From NCBI RefSeq assembly GCF_010725725.1, contig NZ_AP022599.1, positions 4,650,001-4,714,000 of the forward strand: a stretch of DNA of 64,000 nucleotides, given 5' to 3'. Made by a program: the position numbers and the translations under genes. Below the pieces are notes generated by a model that had not been told where the DNA came from, made no database searches, and saw only the letters and a program-made list of their open reading frames with translations. Shown here piece after piece: positions 43,008-51,087 of this stretch; within the stretch, counting starts at the first letter, position 1, and every line of letters starts with the position of its first letter. Source of the DNA: Mycolicibacterium pulveris. Its GTDB lineage: Bacteria; Actinomycetota; Actinomycetes; Mycobacteriales; Mycobacteriaceae.

Positions 43008-43661
43008 ATGAAAAGTGCGAACTCTACGCCGCCCGAACAGGACAGGGTGGTCGGCGCCGAAGATGCTATGCCACAGGAAGATTCGCCGGCCGCCACGGAT
43101 GGTGATCAACCACGGGCTCAGACGAGCTCGGCGCGGCGGGTGTCCATCGCGATTACGGCCCGCGGACTGATTCTTGCAGTGGTGATCGCGGCGCTGGCTG
43201 TATCGGCCTCCGTATTCGCGTGGCTGTTCTTCGACGCGCAGGCCGAACTCGACCAGCAGGCTCAATCCTCGGAGAACAACGCCCGTGCCGAAAAGATCGC
43301 CCTCGACTACGCGGTGGATGCCGCAGCCATGGACTTCAAGGATCTCAATGGCTGGAAGGTGAAACTGGTGGCGGGCACAAGTCCGGATTTGAACGACAAG
43401 TTGAGCGAGGCGGCCAGTTCCATGGAGCAGATCCTCGTCCCCCTTCAGTGGACATCGACTGCGACACCTCTCGCGGCCAAGGTGCGCTCGGCGGATGGAG
43501 GGGTCTACGTCGTCGACTGCTTCGTAAGCGTGCAGACAAAGACGGTGCAGTCATCCGACCCGCTGCAGTCGACAGCGACCTACAGCGTCGTCATAGACAG
43601 CGACGAGGACTGGCAGATAACCGACGTCGGCGGAATCGGCGCAGTGCTGGGGCAGTCCTAG
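43008..43661 (+). CDS. Mce-associated membrane protein (Mas-like)
   Basis: 217 residues. A hydrophilic, acidic N-terminal tail of about 45 residues is followed by one membrane helix (GLILAVVIAALAVSASVFAWLF) and an extracellular domain (LDYAVDAAAMDFKDLNGWKV, then SSMEQILVPLQWTS and VFV-like VYVVDCFVSVQTKTV). This is the layout of Mas proteins that stabilise Mce complexes, for example those downstream of mce1 and mce4. It is followed by four exported-protein genes. Confidence 0.85.
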   Translation: MKSANSTPPEQDRVVGAEDAMPQEDSPAATDGDQPRAQTSSARRVSIAITARGLILAVVIAALAVSASVFAWLFFDAQAELDQQAQSSENNARAEKIALDYAVDAAAMDFKDLNGWKVKLVAGTSPDLNDKLSEAASSMEQILVPLQWTSTATPLAAKVRSADGGVYVVDCFVSVQTKTVQSSDPLQSTATYSVVIDSDEDWQITDVGGIGAVLGQS

Positions 43662-43687
43662 GTATTCGGGTCTGAGGAGTCGGCGCG

Positions 43688-44323
43688 ATGAGAGTGACGA
43701 GTACCGGGTGTCGAGCAGGCCCGTTGAGGGCTCGCGGCGCCGCCATATTGCTTGCGGTGGCCGCGATGTCGCTCGCGAATGGACCCGCATCAACCGCCGA
43801 GCCGCCGCCGGACGCCGAACTGATCAAGCCGTTGCCCGCCTTCACCCCGACGCCCTCGACGTGGAAACCGAAATACCCCTTCCCGTACGACCAGACGAGA
43901 AGCCAGGTCACGCCCGCCGATATCACAGCGATGGGCGAGATGTGCCAGTGGTTCAACGCCCAATATGACACCCTGAACGATCAGATCAGCCGCTTCCAGT
44001 TCAACCGAATCAGTCCCGACGGTACGGACTGGGACTACAGCGTACGCGGCCTGCAGCAACAGGCAGACATCGTGACGGGCAACATCGACCGTTCTCTTGC
44101 CTTTCTCACCCCGCGCGTGCAGGCGCTGACACAGCGCACCGATTTTGCAGGCGACGTGTACTTTCCGGTCTACAAAGGCGACGCCTTCTACGGTTTGTGG
44201 CAGCAGCTTTCCAACGTCGTCAACGGGATCAGGTCCCATCAGCCGTCTTGGTTCACGGGGCCCTCTCAGCTGCGAGCGAAGAAGTGGGCCAGTGAGATTC
44301 ACCGGGCCCACGTATGCGATTAG
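43688..44323 (+). CDS. Exported protein of the mce operon tail, unknown function
   Basis: 211 residues from ATG 43688. A signal peptide (RGAAILLAVAAMSLANGPAS, cleavage near residue 37) is followed by a Pro-rich stretch and a mostly helical mature part with two cysteines (MGEMCQWFNAQYDTLNDQI and the final HVCD). I do not recognise a family. Spacing of 26 bp after the Mas gene and 13 bp before the next gene indicates one transcript with mce. It may assist lipid delivery at the cell surface; this is inference. Confidence 0.7.
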   Translation: MRVTSTGCRAGPLRARGAAILLAVAAMSLANGPASTAEPPPDAELIKPLPAFTPTPSTWKPKYPFPYDQTRSQVTPADITAMGEMCQWFNAQYDTLNDQISRFQFNRISPDGTDWDYSVRGLQQQADIVTGNIDRSLAFLTPRVQALTQRTDFAGDVYFPVYKGDAFYGLWQQLSNVVNGIRSHQPSWFTGPSQLRAKKWASEIHRAHVCD

Positions 44324-44336
44324 GAAGTCTGTCAAG

Positions 44337-44786
44337 ATGCGGTTAGCGGGTTTGCTCACGACGATCGGATTGATGACCGCGGGTGGGATCGGGTTGCCCG
44401 CCGCGGCGGGCGCTGATGCCACTGATGACTTGATCACCGCGGTGACGTCGGCACGTGCGGGGTATTGCGAGCCCCTGAGATTCGATCCTCTGGCACAGCG
44501 TGCAGCTGAGATCGCCCTCGCCTCGACAGGTGATTACATGGACTTCAACGCCCGTGCCGTGCCCATTGAGAATGTGCTTCCGGTACTTCAGGATCTAGGT
44601 TCTGATGCGACGACGGCCAAGTTGCTTCAAGGCGCCGGGCGCACCGAGGCCGACGCCATCAGATTCATCCTGATCTCGGGATTTCAGGACATTCCGAACT
44701 GCGCATACTCCAGGTTCGGCGGAACCACTGTGTTGAATGAACCGAGCGGCTACTACTTGACAGCCGTCGTGCTGGCGGGGGCCTGA
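44337..44786 (+). CDS. Small exported protein, CAP/SCP-like pattern
   Basis: 149 residues from ATG 44337; the longer upstream frame is covered by the preceding gene. Signal peptide MRLAGLLTTIGLMTAGGIGL then PAAAGA. The mature part starts ITAVTSARAGYCEPLRFDPL, which resembles the first helix of CAP/SCP domains (NxxRxxxGxxPLxxDPxL), but the active-site histidines are not evident. It ends with GGTTVLNEPSGYYLTAVVLAG. Two cysteines may pair. It sits in the mce operon tail. Confidence 0.65.
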   Translation: MRLAGLLTTIGLMTAGGIGLPAAAGADATDDLITAVTSARAGYCEPLRFDPLAQRAAEIALASTGDYMDFNARAVPIENVLPVLQDLGSDATTAKLLQGAGRTEADAIRFILISGFQDIPNCAYSRFGGTTVLNEPSGYYLTAVVLAGA

Positions 44787-44787
44787 C

Positions 44788-45201
44788 GTGTGCAGCGACT
44801 ACTGCCGCGCATTGGCCGGCGTCGTCATTGGCAGTGCCGTCGCCATCGCGTCGGCGGTGCCTGCCCACGCGGAGGACCTCATCACCTATGAGGTGACCTC
44901 GGCCTCCATTTCCGCCGCGGACGTACAGTACTACGACGATTCGGTCCGCAAAGTACAGCGCCGAGTCGCGTTGCCGTGGCGGGTGACTGTCTCCGTACCA
45001 GACGCGACGAGCCCAACGAGTACCGGAGCCGAGCTTCGCGCCGACTGGCGCGGGTATGGGCGCTCTGCTTTCAAGTACGTCACGGTCCGCATCTATCAGG
45101 GGGACCGGTTGCTCTGTGAGAGCACGCTGGATGTCGGTGCTGCCACCTGCTACGGGAGCACGCCGCACAGGAACTTCCCGGCGACTGCGGGAGGCGGCTA
45201 G
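44788..45201 (+). CDS. Small exported protein, MmpS-like pattern
   Basis: 137 residues from GTG 44788, 1 bp after the previous stop. Signal peptide LAGVVIGSAVAIASAVPAHA. The mature part (ITYEVTSASISAADVQYYDD, VALPWRVTVSVPDA, KYVTVRIYQGDRLLCESTL, GAATCYGSTP) looks like the beta-sandwich of MmpS proteins, in which YEVTG...V.Y......Q..V.LPW and C......G..A.C recur. MmpS proteins normally have a membrane anchor and partner MmpL; no mmpL is present here. It may support the Mce system instead. Confidence 0.65.
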   Translation: MCSDYCRALAGVVIGSAVAIASAVPAHAEDLITYEVTSASISAADVQYYDDSVRKVQRRVALPWRVTVSVPDATSPTSTGAELRADWRGYGRSAFKYVTVRIYQGDRLLCESTLDVGAATCYGSTPHRNFPATAGGG

Positions 45202-45243
45202 GCCCAGTTCACGTGATTCCTTGCGATTTACATTCAACGAGCG

Positions 45244-45807
45244 ATGGAGCCCACGATGTCTGAGCGCGGAAAGAGTTTCATCCGGCCGGTGACGGCTGCA
45301 GTGGCCGTCGGTCTCGCATTTCTTGCGGCGGGTGTGGGCCAGGCCGAGCCGGCTCCGAAACCGCCGTTACCACCACCTCCGCCGCCTGCCGCGATGTCGC
45401 CCGACCCCGGTGTCTATCCAAGCACCCACCTGATCCTGACGTCGTACGACCGAGTGCGGCCCGAGGAGTACTTCATTCCCGGTCACTACGGAGTCTTCTT
45501 CCTGTCGCCCATGGGGCTCAACTGCGGAATCTTCATCAAGGGTGGCTTCGGCTGCGCAGGACCTCTGCCGGGATTACCGCCTGACGCTACGCACATCGGT
45601 TGGTTCAACGGCGAACAGCGCGTCCACTATGACTGGACGGCCGCCATCCAGTTCCCGAATGTGCAGGCCGTGAAGGTACTCCCGCCACGCAGCTACATCA
45701 ACTGGAACGAGAGCACCTGCGTATCTATGGCCGATGGCGGTACCTACTGCGAGCGTGGTGAATTGCGGTTCTACATCACACCCAACGGGACCTGGCTCAA
45801 TGGGTAA
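45244..45807 (+). CDS. Exported proline-rich-linker protein, unknown function
   Basis: 187 residues from ATG 45244 (ATG 45256 possible). Signal peptide region FIRPVTAAVAVGLAFLAAG, then a proline run (KPPLPPPPPPAAM) that could span the cell wall, and a globular part with four cysteines (MGLNCGIFIKGGFGCAGPLP, STCVSMADGGTYCERGEL). The Cys pattern suggests two disulfides. No family is recognised. It is the last of the four exported proteins after mce; 56 bp separate it from the FadE gene, which has its own promoter. Confidence 0.65.
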   Translation: MEPTMSERGKSFIRPVTAAVAVGLAFLAAGVGQAEPAPKPPLPPPPPPAAMSPDPGVYPSTHLILTSYDRVRPEEYFIPGHYGVFFLSPMGLNCGIFIKGGFGCAGPLPGLPPDATHIGWFNGEQRVHYDWTAAIQFPNVQAVKVLPPRSYINWNESTCVSMADGGTYCERGELRFYITPNGTWLNG

Positions 45808-45840
45808 TGGCGACGGTTCGTGAACGTCTTCTCTATTATT

Positions 45841-45863
45841 GAAACATCGGTTACGATATAACG
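45841..45863 (+). promoter_or_regulatory. Promoter/operator of the FadE-EchA-FadD operon
   Basis: GAAACATCGGTTACGATA (45841-45858) contains a TACGAT -10-like hexamer (45852-45857) ending 6 nt before GTG 45864, so the FadE transcript may be leaderless. The same stretch (14 of 17 aligned bases) is found in reverse orientation at 52853-52869 before the VWA gene. Confidence 0.55.
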
Positions 45864-47051
45864 GTGTTGGTGGACGCCGGGGTATCGCAACCGGCCGAGC
45901 TGGCGCCGGACGCGTTTCGGAGGGTCTTCCGCGAGTGGCTTGGCGACAACCTGCCACCGAAGTGGACGGACCGGCCCTTTCCGCAGAACTGGCCGCCCGG
46001 CGACGACGACGCGGAAGCCGTGCTGATCAGCCGGGAGTGGCATCAGCGGTTGTACGAGGGCGGATGGATCGCGCCGGGATGGCCGCGTGAGCATGGCGGC
46101 CTTGGGCTTCCGTTGTCGTTGCGGATGGTGATGACCGAGGAGTTGGCGCGTGCGAAAGCACCGGCACCGGTCGGGTTTCAAGGCATCGACATCCTGGGCC
46201 CTGCGCTGATTGCGTACGGAACCCCGGGCCAGAGGTCAAGGTTTCTACCCGAGATTCTCAGCGCGAATGAATTGTGGTGCCAAGGCTACTCCGAGCCCGA
46301 AGCTGGAAGCGACCTGGCGTCCCTGAAGACACGTGCGGTGCGCGAAGGTGACCACTATGTGGTCAATGGCCAAAAAGTGTGGACTTCGTACGGAAACCGG
46401 GCCGATTGGTGCTTTCTTCTGGTGCGGACGGGGCCTGCGGACTCCGGTAAACGCGGTATCAGTTTCGTATTGACCCCGATGTCGGCCAAGGGGATCGAAT
46501 GGCGTCCGATTCGACAGATCACCGGCGAGAGGCATTTCGGTGAACTCTTCCTACAAGATGTACATATTCCGTGTGAGAACCTCGTGGGTGCCGAGAACCA
46601 GGGATGGCTGGTAGCAACACACAGCCTGGCTCATGAGCGGCTGCTGAGCGGAAACGTCGCTGCCATCAGATCTCGGATGGATGCCCTCATCGACCTCGCG
46701 ACCCGACGCGGCGCAACCGTGGCTGCCCGCCGATCAATCGCCACGCTGGAGGCCCGGCTGCTGGGGGTGCATCATCTACAGACCCGAGCACTGGATCTCG
46801 CGTCGGCCGGCGCTTCCGACTTTGCCTGGTGGGCATCCGCCGTGAAGTTGGCCTCGACAGAACTCCGTCAAGATATCGCCGCGGTAGCGACCGAGATACT
46901 CGGCGGGTCAGCGGTTCTGGGTGATCACCCCGAAGGCGAAGCGTGGCGCTACGAGTTACTGGATGCGCGCGCGGCCACCATTTACGCCGGCACCAGTGAA
47001 ATTCAGCGAACCATCATCGCCGAGCACGGCCTCGGCCTACCGCAGGGGTGA
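45864..47051 (+). CDS. Acyl-CoA dehydrogenase (FadE)
   Basis: 395 residues from GTG 45864. FRREW-like helical start, GWIAPGWPREHGGLGLPLSL, FAD/substrate region QGYSEPEAGSDLASLKTRAV, VVNGQKVWTSYGNRADWC, and C-terminal ATIYAGTSEIQRTIIAEHGLGLP. The YEG glutamate is replaced (YAGTSE), as in bulky-chain FadEs. It is a likely alpha-type subunit for the smaller FadE at 55057, since mycobacterial steroid enzymes often are heterotetramers; this pairing is inference. It is coupled to the EchA gene by a 4-bp overlap. Confidence 0.88.
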   Translation: MLVDAGVSQPAELAPDAFRRVFREWLGDNLPPKWTDRPFPQNWPPGDDDAEAVLISREWHQRLYEGGWIAPGWPREHGGLGLPLSLRMVMTEELARAKAPAPVGFQGIDILGPALIAYGTPGQRSRFLPEILSANELWCQGYSEPEAGSDLASLKTRAVREGDHYVVNGQKVWTSYGNRADWCFLLVRTGPADSGKRGISFVLTPMSAKGIEWRPIRQITGERHFGELFLQDVHIPCENLVGAENQGWLVATHSLAHERLLSGNVAAIRSRMDALIDLATRRGATVAARRSIATLEARLLGVHHLQTRALDLASAGASDFAWWASAVKLASTELRQDIAAVATEILGGSAVLGDHPEGEAWRYELLDARAATIYAGTSEIQRTIIAEHGLGLPQG

Positions 47052-47854
47052 TTGTGGCAACGTTGTTCGAGACACCTTGCCTGGAAGTGCGCCGAGATGG
47101 CCATCTCGCCGAAATGGTCCTCCTTCGTCCCGAGAAGATGAACTCCTTCGACGACGCTTTGCATGTTGAGATGACCGATGCGCTGCGCGTTGTCCAGCTT
47201 GAGGCTGATCTGCGCGCGCTGCTGTGGAGATCAACCGGCAAAGCCTTTTCGGTCGGCGGTGACTTCGAGTTGATGCGTTTGGCGCACAGCTCGATTCCGC
47301 AGCGTCGCCGGATCGTTGACGACGGGTTGAGGCTGCTCAGCACGTTCATCGAACTCGATATACCGATCGTTGTCGCCCTTCACGGTGATGCGTTGGGACT
47401 GGGGGCGACCCTGGTCTTGGCCGCTGACGTGGTCGTCACCCACCCGAAGGTCCGCATTGGTGACCCGCACGTACAGATAGGTCTGGTGGCCGGAGACGGT
47501 GGTTGCCTGGTCTGGCCGCAGAGCATCGGAATGATGCGTGCCCGACGCCACCTCCTCACCGGGGACCCCTTACACGGTGACGAGGCACACCGCATCGGTC
47601 TTGTGAGCGATCTGGTCGATGATCCCGACGAAGTGCTGCCGATGGCCAGGAAGCTTGCCGAACGCATCTGCGGGTTGCCGCCCCTGGCGGTGCAGGGAAC
47701 CAAGAAATCGCTCAATCGCGTGACGCGGTTCCGCTTCGACGAGGTCATCGAGCTTTCGTTCGCGCACGAAACCACGACGCTGGGATCTGACGACCTCATC
47801 GAGGCGATTGAGGCGTTTCGGGAGAAGCGCACCCCGAAGTACCGCGGCTGTTGA
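47048..47854 (+). CDS. Enoyl-CoA hydratase/isomerase family protein (EchA)
   Basis: About 268 residues from GTG 47048 (GTG 47054 possible). Crotonase fold: AFSVGGDFELM for the CoA/oxyanion loop, HGDALGLGATLVLAADVVVTH for the second oxyanion glycine, and IGDPHVQIGLVAGDGGCLVWP for the active-site loop. The two catalytic glutamates of true hydratases are not both present (DPH and GDGG), so the exact reaction (hydration, isomerisation or hydrolysis) is open. It lies between FadE and FadD in one operon. Confidence 0.85.
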   Translation: MIVATLFETPCLEVRRDGHLAEMVLLRPEKMNSFDDALHVEMTDALRVVQLEADLRALLWRSTGKAFSVGGDFELMRLAHSSIPQRRRIVDDGLRLLSTFIELDIPIVVALHGDALGLGATLVLAADVVVTHPKVRIGDPHVQIGLVAGDGGCLVWPQSIGMMRARRHLLTGDPLHGDEAHRIGLVSDLVDDPDEVLPMARKLAERICGLPPLAVQGTKKSLNRVTRFRFDEVIELSFAHETTTLGSDDLIEAIEAFREKRTPKYRGC

Positions 47855-47869
47855 CGACGAGGAGCCTTG

Positions 47870-49477
47870 ATGGTGGGCGACAATTCCGACCGCGAAGAGC
47901 ACTATCGACAACTCGGTCTGTATAGCGATGAAAGCGTCGGCATGTTGGTCGATCGCGCCGCGTACTCGTGGCCGGCGCGAGAAGCCGTTGTCTTCGAAGG
48001 TCGGCGACTGACTTTTGCCGACCTTGCAGCCTGGGTGGCATCGACTGCAAGCGCACTTCACCGGTGCGGGATCAGACCCGGCGATCGTCTGCTATGGCAG
48101 TTACCGAACTGCCTGCAAGGCCTTGTCCTGCACCTGGCCGCCTGGTCTGCCGGCATGGTTTCGGTGCCCGTGGTTCCGCTTTATCGCGAGCACGAGATGC
48201 GACACATATTTGAAGAGACGCAGCCATCGGTCGTGGCTTTCTCCGAAGGTGACGCAGACCGGATGTCGACGCTGATGGACGCTATCGGGGTTCGGCCGCT
48301 CCTGCGCATCGGGGTAGGGAAGGGCGGCGCTGACTGGCCTGGACTTGATGAACCTTCGTCACCCTTCGGCGTGTGCAACACCTCGCGGGCCGCCAGTGCA
48401 GACCGGTGTTGCCTCATCATGTACACCTCAGGGACTACTTCGAAACCGAAAGGCGTACAACATAATTCACGATCCTTGATCGCTGAGGCGTCAAGTTGGC
48501 GACGTCAGCTGGGTTTCGGCCGAAGCGATGTCCACCTTATGGGCGCACCGATCACGCATATCGCCGGCCTGATCACCGCCATTCTCTTACCGGTTACCAC
48601 CGGCGGCAAAGCTGTGATGTTGCCCAAGTGGGATCCGGATCACGCTGTCGCCGTCGCTGATGCCGAGAGGGCGACCTTCTGTTGCGGCGCGGCCGTATTC
48701 CTGCAGGACATGGTGGATCGGTACGAGCGGTGCGACGCACCTGTGCATCGGCTGGCACTGTTCATGTGCGGCGGCTCGGCGGTACCCCCATCGCTCATAG
48801 AGCGGGCAGACGCCGTCGGTGTGAAGGCATTTCGTTGCTGGGGCATGTCTGAGGCGCCTACGACAACGCTAGCCAGCCCGGACGATCCGCTGGAGTTCCG
48901 CGCTTATCGTGATGGTCGTGCGTCCGAAGGTGTGGAGATACAGGCGGTCGACGAGGACCACACACCGCTACCGGTGGGCGAGGTCGGGGAGTTGAGGGTC
49001 CGAGCCCCGGAGCAGATGATCGGATACGTCGACCAGAATTTGCAGGCAGCGCAGACGGACAGCGACGGGTGGTTCTACACCGGCGACATCGGATTCATAG
49101 ATGAAGACGGTTGGGTGACCATGACCGGACGGGCGAAGGACATCGTCAACCGAGGAGGTGAAAAGTTCTCCTCCCAGGACATCGAGAACGCTTTAGCGAG
49201 CCATCCTGCCGTCTCGACAGCCGCGGTTGTGGGGGTCCCGGATCAGAGGCTGGGAGAGACGGTGGCCGCCTTCATCGTGGTGAAAGACGGCGAGGGCTGG
49301 CCTGGGCGCACCGCTTTGCACGCGCATCTCGACTCACAACGGCTCGCAAAAGCGAAGTTTCCTGCGTACTTTCGGCAGCTCGACGAGATACCTCGAACGA
49401 TGTCCGGCAAGGTTCAGAAGCACGAGCTGCTGCGCTTGTGGAACGAAACCCTGGCAATAGCGCCAGAACCTCCATAA
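47870..49477 (+). CDS. Acyl-CoA synthetase (FadD-type AMP-forming ligase)
   Basis: 535 residues from ATG 47870, 5 nt after GAGGAG (TTG 47867 also in frame). P-loop LIMYTSGTTSKPKGVQHNSR, A5 RCWGMSEAPTTTL, A7/A8 GWFYTGDIGFIDEDGWVTM then GRAKDIVNRGGEKFS, and catalytic lysine PRTMSGKVQKHELLR. The GGEKFSSQDIENAL hinge is like cyclohexanecarboxylate/benzoate-type CoA ligases. It makes the CoA ester that FadE and EchA would use. The LexA-like gene follows after 17 bp. Confidence 0.88.
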   Translation: MVGDNSDREEHYRQLGLYSDESVGMLVDRAAYSWPAREAVVFEGRRLTFADLAAWVASTASALHRCGIRPGDRLLWQLPNCLQGLVLHLAAWSAGMVSVPVVPLYREHEMRHIFEETQPSVVAFSEGDADRMSTLMDAIGVRPLLRIGVGKGGADWPGLDEPSSPFGVCNTSRAASADRCCLIMYTSGTTSKPKGVQHNSRSLIAEASSWRRQLGFGRSDVHLMGAPITHIAGLITAILLPVTTGGKAVMLPKWDPDHAVAVADAERATFCCGAAVFLQDMVDRYERCDAPVHRLALFMCGGSAVPPSLIERADAVGVKAFRCWGMSEAPTTTLASPDDPLEFRAYRDGRASEGVEIQAVDEDHTPLPVGEVGELRVRAPEQMIGYVDQNLQAAQTDSDGWFYTGDIGFIDEDGWVTMTGRAKDIVNRGGEKFSSQDIENALASHPAVSTAAVVGVPDQRLGETVAAFIVVKDGEGWPGRTALHAHLDSQRLAKAKFPAYFRQLDEIPRTMSGKVQKHELLRLWNETLAIAPEPP

Positions 49478-49494
49478 CCCGGTGGGGTGCCGTG

Positions 49495-50235
49495 ATGGCT
49501 TTGACTGTCAAGCAGCAACGAGTACTGGACTACGTGCGATCCTATAGCGCAGCCCGCGGATATCCGCCGACGGTGCGTGAGATCTCGGCCCAATGTGCGC
49601 TCGGCGGTCCCACGTCGGCGCATCGAATCATCGTCCGCCTGCGTGATGAGGGATACGTTGAACTGGCACGTGGACGCAGCCGCGCGCTACGGGTCATCTC
49701 GCGACCGGTGCCGAAGGTAGACGGTGTTCATGCCGCGATGCTTCGTGGTGCGGCAGCCATTCATGCGCGATTCCGGGATCACGCCTTGATGGTGGCAGCG
49801 CAAGTCGATGTACCGAGGGTCAAAGGTGAATTGATCAGGGACTGCGCCCATCGTCATGAGCTCGTCGGACGGATGCATGCGGCCACGGCCGGCATCGCAA
49901 TGTCCGACCTTGAGGGCGCTGCGGGGCCGTCGTGCATCGAAGAGTTGCGGCATGTGGCCGAAGTTGTGACATCAACCCATTCTTGGCGGGAGTTTGTCAC
50001 CGATTTCTTGGTTTTCAACAGCGTCACCGAAGAGTGTGCTCGTGCACTGACGCGCCGCTGGCCCCAGACCGCAGCATGCTTGACCGACATCGCAGATAAT
50101 GGTCGGGCATCGGTAGCCCTCGGACTGTGCTGGATAAGGCAGCTGCCTGCGGATTCAACCGCGGCGACAACCCGGCGCGCCGACGCAGTCCGGCGGACGT
50201 GCATGCGTGCCTGGTTGAGCGCTGTGAGCAGGTGA
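49495..50235 (+). CDS. LexA-type winged-helix regulator with unknown C-terminal domain (copy 2)
   Basis: 246 residues from ATG 49495 with GGTGGGG upstream. The N-terminal 65 residues match LexA DNA-binding: VKQQRVLDYVRSYSAARGYP then PTVREISAQCALGGPTSAHRIIVRLRDEGYV. No S24 protease site follows. The C-terminal part shares THSWREFVTDFLVFNS with STWPEFVVDHAVFNEG of the protein at 29001 and a similar helical context (TDIADNGRASVALGLCWI versus IDISDTSLRSCRRWL). It is the last gene of the FadE-EchA-FadD operon and converges with the MoxR gene. Confidence 0.75.
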   Translation: MALTVKQQRVLDYVRSYSAARGYPPTVREISAQCALGGPTSAHRIIVRLRDEGYVELARGRSRALRVISRPVPKVDGVHAAMLRGAAAIHARFRDHALMVAAQVDVPRVKGELIRDCAHRHELVGRMHAATAGIAMSDLEGAAGPSCIEELRHVAEVVTSTHSWREFVTDFLVFNSVTEECARALTRRWPQTAACLTDIADNGRASVALGLCWIRQLPADSTAATTRRADAVRRTCMRAWLSAVSR

Positions 50236-50240
50236 CCGGC

Positions 50241-51059
50241 TCATCCGATATACGAGTCGATCAAGCTCGTCAACGACGCACTTGCGGTGGCCTCGTCTGT
50301 CAGCGGAGAAACCATTGCGGCTAACGCCGCCGAACGCAGCGAAAGTCCGTTTCGTACCAATCTCGCCGTTGCGATGAGCGCCCGAGTCGAGGCGGACTCG
50401 CGCAGGCCGGCGTCATCTAGGCGGCGAATCGCTTGCCCCAGCTGCAAAATCGCCTCGATCGATTGATGATCCAGATCGGAGTGCTGTCGCAGGATCTGTC
50501 GTTCGACCCGAGCGGGCGGAAACCCGAGGTCGATCCCGACGAGGCGCTGGCGGGTGGACATCTTGAGGTCCTTGAGCATGCTTTGATAACCGGGGTTGTA
50601 CGAGACAACAAGCTGAAATCCCGCAGCAGCGGCGATTCGCAGCCCGCCGAGACGCTCAATTTGCAGCTCACGTCGATGGTCGGTCAGCGAATGTATCGAA
50701 ACAATCGCGTCTTGGCGCGCCTCGACGATCTCGTCGAGGTAGCAAATCGCCCCTTCTCGTACGGCTCGAGTCAGGGGTCCGTCGACCCACTCCGTATTCG
50801 AATCTTGGAGAACAAACCTGCCCAGAAGGTCGGACGCGGTCAGGTCTTCGTGGCAGCACACGGTGTAGAGCGGAATATCGAGAAGTTCGGCCACATGCTC
50901 AACGAGTCTCGTCTTGCCGCATCCCGTCGGGCCCTTGAGCATGACCGGCAGCTGAGATCGCCAGGCAGCAACGAATACGTCTACCTCGTCGCCCACTGAG
51001 ATGTAGCCGTCTTGTGCGAGTTCATCCGCACCGACACCGTCAACGGCGCTGCTGCTCAT
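50241..51059 (-). CDS. MoxR-type AAA+ ATPase (NorQ/CbbQ/NirQ-like)
   Basis: 272 residues from ATG 51059 with AGGAGAGG upstream. Walker A KGPTGCGKTRLVEHVAELL, then VCCHEDLTASDLLGRFVLQD, Walker B GAICYLDEIVEARQD, and the family-typical LVVSYNPGYQSMLKDLKMSTRQRLVGIDLGFP broken over sensor 1 and the pre-sensor. NorQ/CbbQ ATPases work with a VWA partner to insert metal into, or remodel, an enzyme. The VWA gene is immediately upstream on the same strand (28-bp gap). No nitric oxide reductase or RuBisCO is nearby, so the client is probably an enzyme of this cluster. Confidence 0.88.
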   Translation of the reverse strand: MSSSAVDGVGADELAQDGYISVGDEVDVFVAAWRSQLPVMLKGPTGCGKTRLVEHVAELLDIPLYTVCCHEDLTASDLLGRFVLQDSNTEWVDGPLTRAVREGAICYLDEIVEARQDAIVSIHSLTDHRRELQIERLGGLRIAAAAGFQLVVSYNPGYQSMLKDLKMSTRQRLVGIDLGFPPARVERQILRQHSDLDHQSIEAILQLGQAIRRLDDAGLRESASTRALIATARLVRNGLSLRSAALAAMVSPLTDEATASASLTSLIDSYIG

Positions 51060-51087
51060 CTGCCTCTCCTAGGTACCAAACACACTG

